Shown here: positions 24,253-32,515 of the stretch, piece after piece
How positions within the stretch are numbered: the first letter of the stretch is position 1
How the letters are laid out: the number at the start of each line of letters is the position of its first letter
Assembly (NCBI GenBank): GCA_004556165.1
Contig: SFIR01000001.1
Span: 62,001-126,000, forward strand
Direction of reading: 5' to 3'
From: Clostridiales bacterium
GTDB taxonomy: Bacteria; Bacillota; Clostridia; Christensenellales; CAG-138
DNA length: 64,000 nucleotides
Position numbers and translations under genes: made by a program
Notes under the pieces: generated by a model
Seen by the model: the letters and a program-made list of their open reading frames with translations, nothing else
The model's database searches: none
What the model was told of the DNA's origin: nothing

Positions 24253-25182
24253 CTATGCTTGGTTTTGGTCTTTCACTCCGACACTGCACGGGACATTCTC
24301 TGTATACCTGCAATGGGGATATTTGGAGCATCCCCAGAATTGCTGGCCTTGCCGTGCGCCTTTTGAAACAGTGCGCAGAACCAGTACGGAGCCGCAACTC
24401 GGGCAAATCTTGCCGGTGATATCGGGAGAGACGTTGACTGCGGAAACATTTGAAGACTGCTGCTTTTGTTTGACATCTTCAATATGTGCTATTTTTATTG
24501 CCTCATTAACCTGTGTAAGGGGATACAGCTTATTATACAGCTCGTCAATCTGCTCCGGGGATAATGTTTTTCCGACTTTAGCGGCATTGGCTTGAACAGC
24601 AGGAAGAATATTATACCGATTGATAACAAAGTGCTCTCCGCTGGTCAGCCTTATATCTTTTAATGTGCAACGATCACTGAATATAATATATGAGTAGTAC
24701 GCAAGTCCTTCATTGTCTGCAAGATAGTTTTTTAGCCACTTCAGATGTACTTTGTTCTGAATTATAGGATTCAAAAAATGGTTTTTCTGACTTCTGCCAT
24801 TTCCTGTCGGCAATGTTTGCGTCCATTCTTTCTGGGCTTCACTTCCGAATATCCATCCGCTGTAGTTCTTGGACTCAAACACATAGAGCCCGGACTCATG
24901 CAATAAAACTACGTCTAACTCTGTGGTCTCTTCATTGCTTTTCGGGATGTAGATATTAAAAAGGAATTTCTTGTAGCCGTCAAGTGATTTCAGATATTTA
25001 TAAATGTAAAATTCGCCGATGCGACCTTTGTCAAATATGACACTTAAATAAGAATTCTTTGTTTGCAGATAATAATCTGTCTGTTTATACTTTTTTTGAT
25101 TTATTAAATAGTTAACGACAAAAAAGACAACAAACAGAACAATAACCGAAAAAGAAAAAAGAATCAATGTACGCATTTTCAA
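24253..25182 (-). CDS. Membrane-anchored NERD domain protein with topoisomerase-type zinc finger
   Basis: 309 residues. One N-terminal transmembrane helix (5-25), then a NERD (nuclease-related) domain at about 45-165: 'GRIGEFYIYKYLKSL', 'ELDVVLLHESGLYVFESKNYSG' with the Glu-x-Lys typical of the PD-(D/E)XK-like fold. A four-Cys topoisomerase zinc ribbon lies at the C-terminus (C-x2-C ... C-x5-C, 'WGCSKYPHCRYT'). Nuclease activity is inferred from the fold. It is transcribed alone, away from its neighbours. Confidence 0.9.
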   Translation of the reverse strand: MKMRTLILFSFSVIVLFVVFFVVNYLINQKKYKQTDYYLQTKNSYLSVIFDKGRIGEFYIYKYLKSLDGYKKFLFNIYIPKSNEETTELDVVLLHESGLYVFESKNYSGWIFGSEAQKEWTQTLPTGNGRSQKNHFLNPIIQNKVHLKWLKNYLADNEGLAYYSYIIFSDRCTLKDIRLTSGEHFVINRYNILPAVQANAAKVGKTLSPEQIDELYNKLYPLTQVNEAIKIAHIEDVKQKQQSSNVSAVNVSPDITGKICPSCGSVLVLRTVSKGARQGQQFWGCSKYPHCRYTENVPCSVGVKDQNQA

Positions 25183-25286
25183 TCCCTCCTGATGCTATCC
25201 AGTATACTATGTTTTGATGACTTTGTAAAGACATAAATATGAATAATGACAGTTTAGATTTGAGGAAAGTAGTTCTTCAGGAAAAT

Positions 25287-25364
25287 AAAAACACCCTGTT
25301 CAGAACAGACTAATAGACGGAAGAAATCTGCTTTCAAATGTCTGCCGAAACGAGGTGTTTTTTT
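25287..25364 (+). promoter_or_regulatory. Structured leader covering the ribosome binding site of the next gene
   Basis: AAAAACACC (25287-25295) pairs with GGTGTTTTT (25354-25362). Inside are CTGT/ACAG (25296-25299 with 25305-25308) and nested AGAC/GTCT (25315-25318 with 25340-25343) stems. The 3' arm contains the GAGGTG site of the TTG start at 25363 and a seven-T run. It could act as a terminator/attenuator or hide the ribosome binding site. No known riboswitch recognised. Confidence 0.55.
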
Positions 25365-25944
25365 GTCACTGTTTTTAATGTCAATCCTCATGCTCGCCGT
25401 GCTTACTCTGTTCGGCACGATCTCGGGTTTGCTGGATATTTTGCACGAAAAGAAATTTCATGTGCTGTACCTTCTGCTCAGTCTGCTGCTGCTTCATTCG
25501 TTCAAAATATCTCCGATGCCGGAGATAGAAATAAATGCTGCCGTAATCGCATTATTCATTGTTTCCTGCATTATTCTTTATAGGTATAAACGGACTGTCA
25601 CGGGTATAGGACTCATACTGACGGGCTGCTTCTGCATTGTATCAGCTGCTGTAACTGTGATTGCGGAGAGTACGGAACTGACTGCGCTTTTGCTCGGCAT
25701 CCTCCCGGCGCTGATAGTGCTGATAAAAAGGGATCATGCGTCTGCAATAGCCGCAGCAGGGCTGATACCTGTAGTGTCGGAAATGCTGAGAGCCCTGTTT
25801 GAAATGCTCAATCTCGGTTACGGTACTGTCCGGCTCGGGTCGTTCACTTCGGATGTTCAGCTTTTAGGAGTCCTGATAACCGCTGCCACTGCCCAAACTC
25901 TTTTGATCCTTTCACCGAACGGATACGGAGAGGAAAAGATTTAG
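25363..25944 (+). CDS. Polytopic membrane protein upstream of spoIIIA, unknown function
   Basis: 193 residues, about five membrane helices with little soluble sequence. TTG start at 25363 with GAGGTG 6 bp away; an ATG at 25378 is the alternative. No family recognised. It ends 22 bp before a terminator-like hairpin and 74 bp before spoIIIAA, on the same strand, so a sporulation role is possible but only by position. Confidence 0.65.
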   Translation: MSLFLMSILMLAVLTLFGTISGLLDILHEKKFHVLYLLLSLLLLHSFKISPMPEIEINAAVIALFIVSCIILYRYKRTVTGIGLILTGCFCIVSAAVTVIAESTELTALLLGILPALIVLIKRDHASAIAAAGLIPVVSEMLRALFEMLNLGYGTVRLGSFTSDVQLLGVLITAATAQTLLILSPNGYGEEKI

Positions 25945-25966
25945 CCTGTATTGTTCTTAATACTCA

Positions 25967-26003
25967 CCTCGCGCATATCTTTTTGTGCGAGGGTTTTATT
26001 TTA
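25967..26003 (+). terminator. Terminator-like hairpin before spoIIIAA
   Basis: CCTCGCGCA (25967-25975) pairs with TGTGCGAGG (25984-25992) with one G-T pair, then GTTTTATTTT. It separates the membrane gene from the spoIIIA operon. Confidence 0.7.
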
Positions 26004-26018
26004 CAAAGGAGAACCGAA

Positions 26019-26924
26019 ATGGATGCTAATACAGTTTTAGCGGAAAGAAATGAACTGATTTTGAATCTGATCCCCAAACGCTACAGGGAGATAACAAACA
26101 GGTATTTCTTGCTCGGAGGCGTTGAGGAGCTGAGATTCCGTGTGAACAGACCTGCTCAACTGATCTTTTCGGACAAGGATGTACTTCTTTCGCAGTACGG
26201 AATGCTGTCAAAGCAGGAGGCCGACGATATGCTGAAGGCCTGCTGCATGGGCTCGGTTTATGCCTGTGAAAACGAACTGAGGCAGGGCTTTATTACTCTT
26301 TCGGGCGGTATACGCGTCGGACTCAGCGGAAATCCGGTGATGACGGGCGGAAGGATCACGAACTTTACCTCCGTAGGCGGATTCAATATCCGTATTCCGA
26401 ATGAGGTACATGGCTGTGCGGATGATTTGACGGATATGTTTATCGAGGATGGCTTGCCGGTTTCCGCACTCGTTGCATCGCCTCCGGGCGTCGGAAAAAC
26501 AACGCTTCTCCGCGATCTTGCACGCAGCCTCTCAAACAGGGGCTATCGGGTCGGTATTGCGGATGAAAGGAACGAACTCTCGGGCAGCATGAATTCCGTC
26601 CCGATGTTCGATGTCGGATTGCGTACTGATATTATCTCATTTGTTCCGAAAACGATTTGTATTCCTATGCTCATAAGAAGCATGTCGCCGCAGGTGATAA
26701 TCACGGATGAACTTTCGGGCGAGGATGAAATGAACGGCGTGTCGGAAGCTCTCAAACACGGCGTAGCGATAATCGCAAGCATACATGCTTCTTCATTCCG
26801 ACAGCTCAGAACGATTGCATATGTCGGCAAAGCCCTTTCGGGGGGGCTTATCAGTAGAGCTTTTATTCTGAGACGCAGCGGCAGCCGCTTCAGCCTAATA
26901 GGAGAGGGGGAGAAATGTGACTAA
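26019..26924 (+). CDS. spoIIIAA: Stage III sporulation ATPase SpoIIIAA
   Basis: 301 residues from the ATG that follows AAAGGAG. Walker A 'SPPGVGKTTLLRDLAR' and 'GYRVGIADERNELSG' identify SpoIIIAA, a secretion-ATPase relative. It powers assembly or function of the SpoIIIA-SpoIIQ channel that feeds the forespore during engulfment. First gene of the eight-gene operon, made in the mother cell under sigma-E in Bacillus. Confidence 0.97.
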   Translation: MDANTVLAERNELILNLIPKRYREITNRYFLLGGVEELRFRVNRPAQLIFSDKDVLLSQYGMLSKQEADDMLKACCMGSVYACENELRQGFITLSGGIRVGLSGNPVMTGGRITNFTSVGGFNIRIPNEVHGCADDLTDMFIEDGLPVSALVASPPGVGKTTLLRDLARSLSNRGYRVGIADERNELSGSMNSVPMFDVGLRTDIISFVPKTICIPMLIRSMSPQVIITDELSGEDEMNGVSEALKHGVAIIASIHASSFRQLRTIAYVGKALSGGLISRAFILRRSGSRFSLIGEGEKCD

Positions 26925-27414
26925 AATGCTTTCGGCCATATGTCTGCTTCTTGTTACGGCAGTACTCGGGAGCTTTGCTTCCGGTAGAGTGAATGCGAAA
27001 TTGAAAACGATTTCGGGCCTCGTCGCCGATTTCCAAAGGATGGATTCCATCCTCAGATACGAACGCGGAGGCGTTATGAAAATACTGCTTGCGCTGATAT
27101 CTTCAAGCGATAATGCGGAATTCTGGATGGAGATGGCAGGGGATTACAGGAAAAATCCGGATCTTTTGTCCGCATGGAAGAATGCATCATCAAAACTCAC
27201 GCTAAATGACGAGAGCATCGAAAAAAGCCTTACCGCCTTCTTTTCGGATTTCGGCTCCGGAGGCACGGAGGAAGAGACCGTAAGGCTGAAAGGAATAATA
27301 TCTGAGCTTGCCGGCGCTGAGGAAAAGCTCAAACAGGATTGCCCGAAAAGGGTCAAGCTCATAAAAACGCTGTCGGTACTCGGCGGTGCTGCGCTCGCAT
27401 TGATTGTGCTTTGA
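26917..27414 (+). CDS. spoIIIAB: Stage III sporulation protein SpoIIIAB
   Basis: 165 residues. A membrane helix at each end and a helical soluble middle with 'LVADFQRMDSILRYERGG', as in SpoIIIAB, a GspF-like channel component. GTG start overlapping spoIIIAA by 8 bp, with GGAGAGGGGGAG upstream. Confidence 0.93.
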   Translation: MTKMLSAICLLLVTAVLGSFASGRVNAKLKTISGLVADFQRMDSILRYERGGVMKILLALISSSDNAEFWMEMAGDYRKNPDLLSAWKNASSKLTLNDESIEKSLTAFFSDFGSGGTEEETVRLKGIISELAGAEEKLKQDCPKRVKLIKTLSVLGGAALALIVL

Positions 27415-27430
27415 GCGGAAAGGACAGGGA

Positions 27431-27628
27431 ATGGGGATAGATATTGTACTCAAGATAGCAGGAATAGGTATTCTTGTGGCGGCTGCGTGTCAGCTTCTTA
27501 AACAGGCAGGAAGGGATGATATAGCAATGCTTACCGCTATTGCAGGCATTATCATAGTGCTGACAATGGTTGCCGGGCTCGTGTCCAACCTGTTCAGCAA
27601 CATTCAGAGCGTGTTTGAATTGTATTGA
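27431..27628 (+). CDS. spoIIIAC: Stage III sporulation protein SpoIIIAC
   Basis: 65 residues with two membrane helices, the exact usual size. 'KIAGIGILVAAACQLLKQAGRDDIAMLTAIAG' is the family pattern. The ATG at 27431 is preferred over an upstream GTG within spoIIIAB. Confidence 0.95.
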   Translation: MGIDIVLKIAGIGILVAAACQLLKQAGRDDIAMLTAIAGIIIVLTMVAGLVSNLFSNIQSVFELY

Positions 27629-28023
27629 TGGACATCTATACTTCGATAGGGCTTATTATGCTCACTGCCATGGCAGCATTCACCCTCAGGGACATCAACA
27701 GAAACGCTGCGGTCAATATCGCCATTGCCGGCGGTGCAGTGGTAATGCTTAATGTGATAGCGGCGTTCAGCGGTATTACCGATGAGGTGAAGCTGATTGC
27801 TGTAAGCGGTGATCTCGATATCGACCTCATAGGCATCATATTGAAAGCGATCGGCATCTCATATATGGCACATGTCGCATCGGAGCTATGCCGGGATATG
27901 GACGAGAATGCGCTTGCGGCAAAGGCGGAGATAGTCGGAAGGGTAATGCTGCTTTCGCTTGCCCTGCCGATAGTACGATCAATAGCGGAATCGCTGATTG
28001 AGCTCGTTAAGCTGAGCACCTGA
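27628..28023 (+). CDS. spoIIIAD: Stage III sporulation protein SpoIIIAD
   Basis: 131 residues, four membrane helices, related to SpoIIIAC in its N-terminal half. 'VAIAGGAVV'-like and 'KAIGISYMAHVASELCRDMDENALAAKAEI' segments are typical. The ATG shares its A with the spoIIIAC stop (TGATG). Confidence 0.95.
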   Translation: MDIYTSIGLIMLTAMAAFTLRDINRNAAVNIAIAGGAVVMLNVIAAFSGITDEVKLIAVSGDLDIDLIGIILKAIGISYMAHVASELCRDMDENALAAKAEIVGRVMLLSLALPIVRSIAESLIELVKLST

Positions 28024-28040
28024 TCCGGAGGACAACACGA

Positions 28041-29240
28041 ATGAAAAAAAGAAAGCTGCTCTTTTGTTTTTGCATATTGCTTGCAATGCTTATGATGCTG
28101 CTGCCTGCCGATTGCCTGGCAGAACCCGAAAACGAAGATAATAATGACAGCTCCGCGGAGCTTGAGGAGGAACTGAAAAGATTGGCGAGCGAAACCGATT
28201 TTTCTTCGTGGCAGGCATATTTTGACGAGCTCAAGGCATCCGATACAGCAATGAGCGAATATGCTTCGGTGGGGGAGTTCATTGAATACCTTGCGCTCGG
28301 GGAAGCTTCAATAGATACGGGCGACGGTATAGGCTTTATAAAAAACCTTTTTCTTCCTAAGCTGAGGGCAGCGCTTGCGGAGCTTGTAACGGTTATTGCG
28401 CTTTCACTGTTATCGGGGCTTTGCGGTATTGCGCTCGGCGATGACAGCGGAACAAAGCAGGTGCTTATGCTGATAATTTCCGGAGTGTCAATACTTGCCC
28501 TTGTCGCGTACTTCACGAGTATTGCGGCTGAAGCAGTGAATACCGTAAGCCGTATAGGAAATTTCTGCTCGCTTGCCGCTCCGGTGCTTTTAGGTCTGAT
28601 GACAGCGCTCGGCTGCGCAGGAACGGTCAAGGTGATGAGCCCGATGCTTGTATTGCTGTCCAACTCCATTCTCGTTGTGCTTGGAAAAATAGTGCTTCCG
28701 CTTCTAATCGCAGGCGGTGTGGTCGTTGCAGTCAATGCCCTCTCGGATAAGCTGAAGCTCAGCCGCACGGTGAAGCTCATACAGAATACCGTCAAATGGC
28801 TGCTCGGACTGGTAACGACGGTCTATATTGCTGCCACGTCGATTGGCGGTATCGCGGCAGGCGCAGCGGACGGAGTCTCGATAAGGACTGCGAAATATGC
28901 AATAGATAAACTCATTCCTGCGGTCGGAGGCATGGTCGGGAGTGCGGTCGATGCCGTTATCGGCGGAGGTATAGTGCTCAAAAATGCAGCGGGTGTGACG
29001 GCAATCCTGGTACTTGCGGGCATTTCGCTCGGCCCCGTACTGAAGCTGTTTGCAGGAATGACCGCCCTCAGGATATCGGCTGCGATCGCCGAACCGTTTT
29101 CCGATAATCGCATAACCCAGCTCCTCGACGGAACAGCGGATATAGTTTCTTATCTGTTTGCGGCAGTATGCGCTGCATGCAGCCTGCTGTTGATCAGCAT
29201 TATGATAATAATCGCCACGGGCAATACCCTTATAGGCTGA
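28041..29240 (+). CDS. spoIIIAE: Stage III sporulation protein SpoIIIAE
   Basis: 399 residues. An N-terminal signal helix, an acidic extracellular stretch, then about eight membrane helices. 'LSGLCGIALGD', 'MTALGCAGTVKVMSPM' and 'AGAADGVSIRTAKYAIDKLIPAVGGMVG' fit SpoIIIAE, the large membrane subunit of the channel. GGAGG ribosome binding site. Confidence 0.95.
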   Translation: MKKRKLLFCFCILLAMLMMLLPADCLAEPENEDNNDSSAELEEELKRLASETDFSSWQAYFDELKASDTAMSEYASVGEFIEYLALGEASIDTGDGIGFIKNLFLPKLRAALAELVTVIALSLLSGLCGIALGDDSGTKQVLMLIISGVSILALVAYFTSIAAEAVNTVSRIGNFCSLAAPVLLGLMTALGCAGTVKVMSPMLVLLSNSILVVLGKIVLPLLIAGGVVVAVNALSDKLKLSRTVKLIQNTVKWLLGLVTTVYIAATSIGGIAAGAADGVSIRTAKYAIDKLIPAVGGMVGSAVDAVIGGGIVLKNAAGVTAILVLAGISLGPVLKLFAGMTALRISAAIAEPFSDNRITQLLDGTADIVSYLFAAVCAACSLLLISIMIIIATGNTLIG

Positions 29241-29241
29241 T

Positions 29242-29418
29242 ATGAAGGCTCTTCTTATTAAACTCATCGTAATAGGCGTTATTTCGGCGCTCGGCGAAGC
29301 CATGCTGCCGCCGGGTAGGCTGAAAAACGGGGCGGAAAGGCTCATCTCCCTTGCCGCTGCTGCTGCGATTATCTCATCGGTGATAGGGATGCTGACAGGC
29401 TACCTTGCTTCACCGTGA
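29242..29418 (+). CDS. spoIIIAF: Miniature SpoIIIAF (membrane part only)
   Basis: 58 residues at the position of spoIIIAF, between spoIIIAE and spoIIIAG. Two helices around 'GEAMLPPGRLKNGAERLISL' match the start of SpoIIIAF (E-x-LLP-x-G). The family is normally about 200 residues with a soluble ring-forming domain after the helices; that domain is absent here. It starts 1 bp after the spoIIIAE stop and its end overlaps the region before spoIIIAG. No frame after the stop restores the missing part, since spoIIIAG begins 16 bp later. Confidence 0.78.
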   Translation: MKALLIKLIVIGVISALGEAMLPPGRLKNGAERLISLAAAAAIISSVIGMLTGYLASP

Positions 29419-29434
29419 CCGAAAGGATGGCTCA

Positions 29435-29977
29435 ATGAAAAAAGAATCTCCGCTTTCGCTTCTTTCAAAGAAGATGGAACAAAATAAAATTGTAAAATAC
29501 TGCGTGTACGGTGCTTTATTCTTATGCGTGATAATAATATTTATCAGCAGCCTGTCATCAAAAGCCCCTGCAAAAAGCAACGGGTCTGCGGAAAACGCGC
29601 AGCAGAACAGCGCAGCGAAAAGCGATACAGAGAAACTCGAAGCAAGGCTCGAAGAGATACTTTCGGGCATGCGCGGAGTGGGAAAGGTCAGGGTGATGGT
29701 CGTGTTTGAGGGTACGGAGGAGGTCGTCATCGCATCGGATGAAAGCGAAAGCAAGACAGAATCCGGCTCGAGCAAAACCTCACGCCCTGCGACTGTCACA
29801 AATTCAGGCTCGGAAGCACCGATAGTTGTGGCCGAAAAGAATCCGAAGGTCGTTGGCGTCATTGTTGTTGCAGAGGGCGCAGGGGATATCGGGGTCAACT
29901 ACAATATCGTTTCGGCGGTCAGTACTGTGCTGGGGATAAACAAAAACAAGGTGCAGGTCTTTGAAATGAATAATTGA
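29435..29977 (+). CDS. spoIIIAG: Stage III sporulation protein SpoIIIAG
   Basis: 180 residues. One membrane helix (about 22-40), a Ser/Ala-rich linker, then the ring-building domain with 'LEEILSGMRGVGKVRVMVVFEG' and 'KNPKVVGVIVVAEGAGD'. SpoIIIAG forms the large ring of the channel. ATG 29435 is preferred over a TTG at 29405 inside spoIIIAF. Confidence 0.95.
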   Translation: MKKESPLSLLSKKMEQNKIVKYCVYGALFLCVIIIFISSLSSKAPAKSNGSAENAQQNSAAKSDTEKLEARLEEILSGMRGVGKVRVMVVFEGTEEVVIASDESESKTESGSSKTSRPATVTNSGSEAPIVVAEKNPKVVGVIVVAEGAGDIGVNYNIVSAVSTVLGINKNKVQVFEMNN

Positions 29978-30009
29978 TCCGAAAGGGATCTTATAGGAGG
30001 CAATAATCT

Positions 30010-30546
30010 ATGAAGAAACTCAAAATCAAATTCACAAAAAAGGGCATTATCGCATTATCCGTACTTCTGCTACTGCTCGCTGCGGCGATCTATCTCAATA
30101 TCAGATACAATACAGATGATCCCGGCAATCTGGATGTTATGGGCAACGCCGATGAACAGGACGGAGATCTTCAGCCGGTGGATGCTAAAGTCTACAACGA
30201 TTATTTCGTAGCGTTCAGAAACGAAAGAAACAACATACGGGCGCAGGAAATAGAGTACCTTCGCGCGATTATTTCGCAGGGTACGGCGGATGCCGATACC
30301 ATTGCGGATGCCAACGCAAGGCTCATGGAGCTTGTGAATAATATGGAGAAGGAATTTACCATTGAAAACAGGATAAAGGCTAAGGGCTTTCTTGATGCTG
30401 CCGTGACGTTTCAAAACGGTACAATCAGCGTTATCATCGACGGCACATCGCTCACCGATGAAGAGGTAGCAAGAATACTCGATATAGTCAGAAGTGAATC
30501 CGATCTAACTGCGGATAAGATAACGATTTCGCTTAACCGCGGCTGA
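30010..30546 (+). CDS. spoIIIAH: Stage III sporulation protein SpoIIIAH
   Basis: 178 residues. N-terminal membrane helix (13-30), an acidic linker, then the YscJ/FliF-like domain at about 70-175. It meets SpoIIQ from the forespore in the intermembrane space. Last gene of the operon. Ribosome binding site AGGAGG. Confidence 0.95.
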   Translation: MKKLKIKFTKKGIIALSVLLLLLAAAIYLNIRYNTDDPGNLDVMGNADEQDGDLQPVDAKVYNDYFVAFRNERNNIRAQEIEYLRAIISQGTADADTIADANARLMELVNNMEKEFTIENRIKAKGFLDAAVTFQNGTISVIIDGTSLTDEEVARILDIVRSESDLTADKITISLNRG

Positions 30547-30604
30547 TCACTTCTCCCGAAAACACGGAAATAATAAATATAATCTCAAAAATTTCGAATA
30601 ACCG

Positions 30605-30633
30605 TTGACAAAACCTCCGACGGGTGTTAGAAT
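30605..30633 (+). promoter_or_regulatory. Sigma-A promoter of rplU-prp-rpmA
   Basis: TTGACA (30605-30610) and TAGAAT (30628-30633), 17-bp spacer. Confidence 0.88.
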
Positions 30634-30639
30634 AACTAC

Positions 30640-30720
30640 TTGAGCCGCACCGAAACGGTTTAAAGTGATGCCCGGAATCAGGACATCCACCCTAAGGGCG
30701 AGACTGGTAAGAGGAGGAAT
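30640..30720 (+). promoter_or_regulatory. Candidate L21 leader RNA
   Basis: About 80 nt of leader between promoter and ribosome binding site of rplU, with GC-rich pairs such as CCGCACCGAAACGG and the CACCCTAAGGGCGAG segment. Position and look fit the Firmicutes L21 leader, thought to mediate feedback by L21. Confidence 0.5.
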
Positions 30721-30727
30721 TCTATAA

Positions 30728-31033
30728 ATGTACGCAATCATAGTAACCGGCGGTAAGCAGTACAAGGTCGAGGTCGGCACCGAGATCGAGGTCGAGAAGC
30801 TCGACAGCGAGATCGGCACCAACGTTGATTTCGATGTACTCATGATGGCGGATGGTGATACCGTTAAGATCGGTACCCCCGTTCTTGCAGGCGTCAAGGC
30901 TCAGGCAGAAGTTCTTGAGCATGGCAAGGGCAAGAAGGTAATCGTCTTCAAGTATAAGCCCAAGAAAGATTACCGTAAAAAGCAGGGTCATCGTCAGCCC
31001 TATACCAAGGTCAAGATCCTTTCCATCGGCTGA
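30728..31033 (+). CDS. rplU: Ribosomal protein L21
   Basis: 101 residues. 'MYAIIVTGGKQYKVEVG' at the start and 'VFKYKPKKDYRKKQGHRQPYTKVKI' at the end are diagnostic. AGGAGG ribosome binding site. Confidence 0.98.
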   Translation: MYAIIVTGGKQYKVEVGTEIEVEKLDSEIGTNVDFDVLMMADGDTVKIGTPVLAGVKAQAEVLEHGKGKKVIVFKYKPKKDYRKKQGHRQPYTKVKILSIG

Positions 31034-31044
31034 GGGAAAATTGT

Positions 31045-31374
31045 ATGACCGTGATAACCGTTCTGAAAAAGCATGGCAGGCTCGTGGGCTTTGAAGCAAA
31101 AGGGCATTCGGGCTATGCGGAAGCAGGTGAGGATATCGTCTGTGCCGCAGTTTCCGCGGTGATGCAGACTGCGGTGATCGGGATAACCGATCTCGTGAAA
31201 TGTCCGGCGGCTTTTGAAATGAAGGACGGAGAGCTCTATCTGATGCTCGATAGATCCGTTGAGGATCCGGAGTGGCAGCAGGCGGAGCTGATACTCGGGA
31301 CGATGAGATTAGGTCTTCGTTCCATACAGCAAGAATATAGTGATTATCTCAAACTGATAGAGAGGGAGGTTTAA
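31045..31374 (+). CDS. prp: Ribosomal-processing cysteine protease Prp (YsxB)
   Basis: 109 residues, complete. Catalytic pair H21 ('GHSGYAEAGEDIV') and C33 ('VCAAVSA'). Prp trims the N-terminal extension of L27 before it enters the ribosome. The gene sits between rplU and rpmA as usual, and L27 here does have the extension. Confidence 0.95.
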   Translation: MTVITVLKKHGRLVGFEAKGHSGYAEAGEDIVCAAVSAVMQTAVIGITDLVKCPAAFEMKDGELYLMLDRSVEDPEWQQAELILGTMRLGLRSIQQEYSDYLKLIEREV

Positions 31375-31375
31375 T

Positions 31376-31666
31376 ATGTTCAGGATTAATCTGCAGCTTT
31401 TCGCACATAAGAAGGGCGTAGGTAGCTCCCGTAACGGTCGTGAAAGCGAGTCCAAGAGGCTCGGACCGAAGCGTGCGGACGGTCAGTTCGTGCTCGCGGG
31501 CAATATCCTCGTCAGGCAGCGCGGCACTCATTTCCATCCCGGCACCAACGTTGGCATCGGTAAGGATGATACCCTGTTCGCAAAGGTTGACGGCATTCTG
31601 CGCTTCGAGACGAAGCACGGCGGCCGCAAGTGCGTCAGCGTTTACCCCGAGGAAATCGCAGGCTAA
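31376..31666 (+). CDS. rpmA: Ribosomal protein L27 with cleavable N-terminus
   Basis: 96 residues. Starts MFRINLQLF-AHKKG, where Prp is expected to cut after F9, exposing AHKKG near the peptidyl transferase centre. 'GSSRNGRESESKRLGPKRADGQ' type sequence is typical L27. GAGGT ribosome binding site. Confidence 0.98.
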   Translation: MFRINLQLFAHKKGVGSSRNGRESESKRLGPKRADGQFVLAGNILVRQRGTHFHPGTNVGIGKDDTLFAKVDGILRFETKHGGRKCVSVYPEEIAG

Positions 31667-32160
31667 GTAAGTCTTAAAGGGGCTTTCATTAGCTCCGCTA
31701 AAATACAACCGGGCAGCCTTATATGGGTGCAGGTAAGGCAGTTTTCATAAGGATTACTGCTTTACGGCATCTCTCCGGTACGGTTGAAAAAATAATGATG
31801 ATAACGATGTCGGGTCGTGTGCTCGGCATCGTTCTTTTTATCATAAAGCACTGTAATTGCTGTGGTATTCCCATGAAGCTCATTTATCATTCGGAATTAG
31901 CCGCTATACTGCCCGTGAGCGGTAAAAGTGAAAATTGCAGCTTTATGCGCCGGCATGTTGACGGCAGGAGCTCTTGAAAGTATAATTAGCTCAAGGATAA
32001 CATGATTATTATTTCTGCTATTATGCCGGAATTCGGATTCTGCGTGTAATTACCGCTGCTATATTGTTTCGTTTAATTCATACCGTCGCTATTGCAGGGA
32101 AGACAGCTTAGCGTAAATGCTCCGGCGGCTTGTTTGAAAAAAGGTTTAGGAGGAGTTTTG
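31667..32160 (+). other. 494-bp gap with two hairpins and no supported gene
   Basis: A 10-bp stem (31733-31742 with 31756-31765) is followed by the terminator at 31803. An 84-codon open frame (31723-31977) runs through both structures, has no ribosome binding site, and is not called. obgE, which often follows rpmA, is not here. Confidence 0.5.
31803..31839 (+). terminator. Terminator of rplU-prp-rpmA
   Basis: AACGATGTCG (31803-31812) pairs with CGGCATCGTT (31824-31833), one G-T pair, then CTTTTTA. Confidence 0.78.
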
Positions 32161-32484
32161 ATGTTTGAAATCATTTGTGCAATTATTTGCGGAGCTCTTT
32201 CGCTTATTTCTTTGATTATTAGCGTTATGTCATTTATGGAAAGAGGATTTCTTTTTAATAATGCTTATATCTGGGCGTCAAAGCAAGAAAGAGAAAGCAT
32301 GAATAAGAAACCGTATTATCGTCAGTCGGCAATCGTTTTTGCGTTATTCGCCGCAGTATTTCTTTTTATGGCGCTTGATTGCTATTTTCTGACCGATTGG
32401 CTGTGGATACTCAGCGGAACATTTTCCGTTGCAGCGATTATATACGCAGTTGTTTCTTCGCGGAATGAAACGGATAAAGAATAA
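32161..32484 (+). CDS. Small membrane protein, DUF3784-like
   Basis: 107 residues with three membrane helices: 2-24, about 58-78 and about 80-98. A charged cytoplasmic loop 'SKQERESMNKKPYYRQSA' follows the first helix, as in DUF3784 proteins. ATG 32161 follows AGGAGG. Function unknown. Confidence 0.6.
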   Translation: MFEIICAIICGALSLISLIISVMSFMERGFLFNNAYIWASKQERESMNKKPYYRQSAIVFALFAAVFLFMALDCYFLTDWLWILSGTFSVAAIIYAVVSSRNETDKE

Positions 32485-32515
32485 ATCGGGATTTGATGCC
32501 GGGGGAGGATTTGCT

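Noticed and set aside
30660..30700. tRNA-like segment before rplU
   Set aside because: No anticodon stem or TPsiC arm; position fits an L21 leader.
31723..31977. 84-codon open frame after rpmA
   Set aside because: No ribosome binding site, no family, and it runs through a terminator hairpin.
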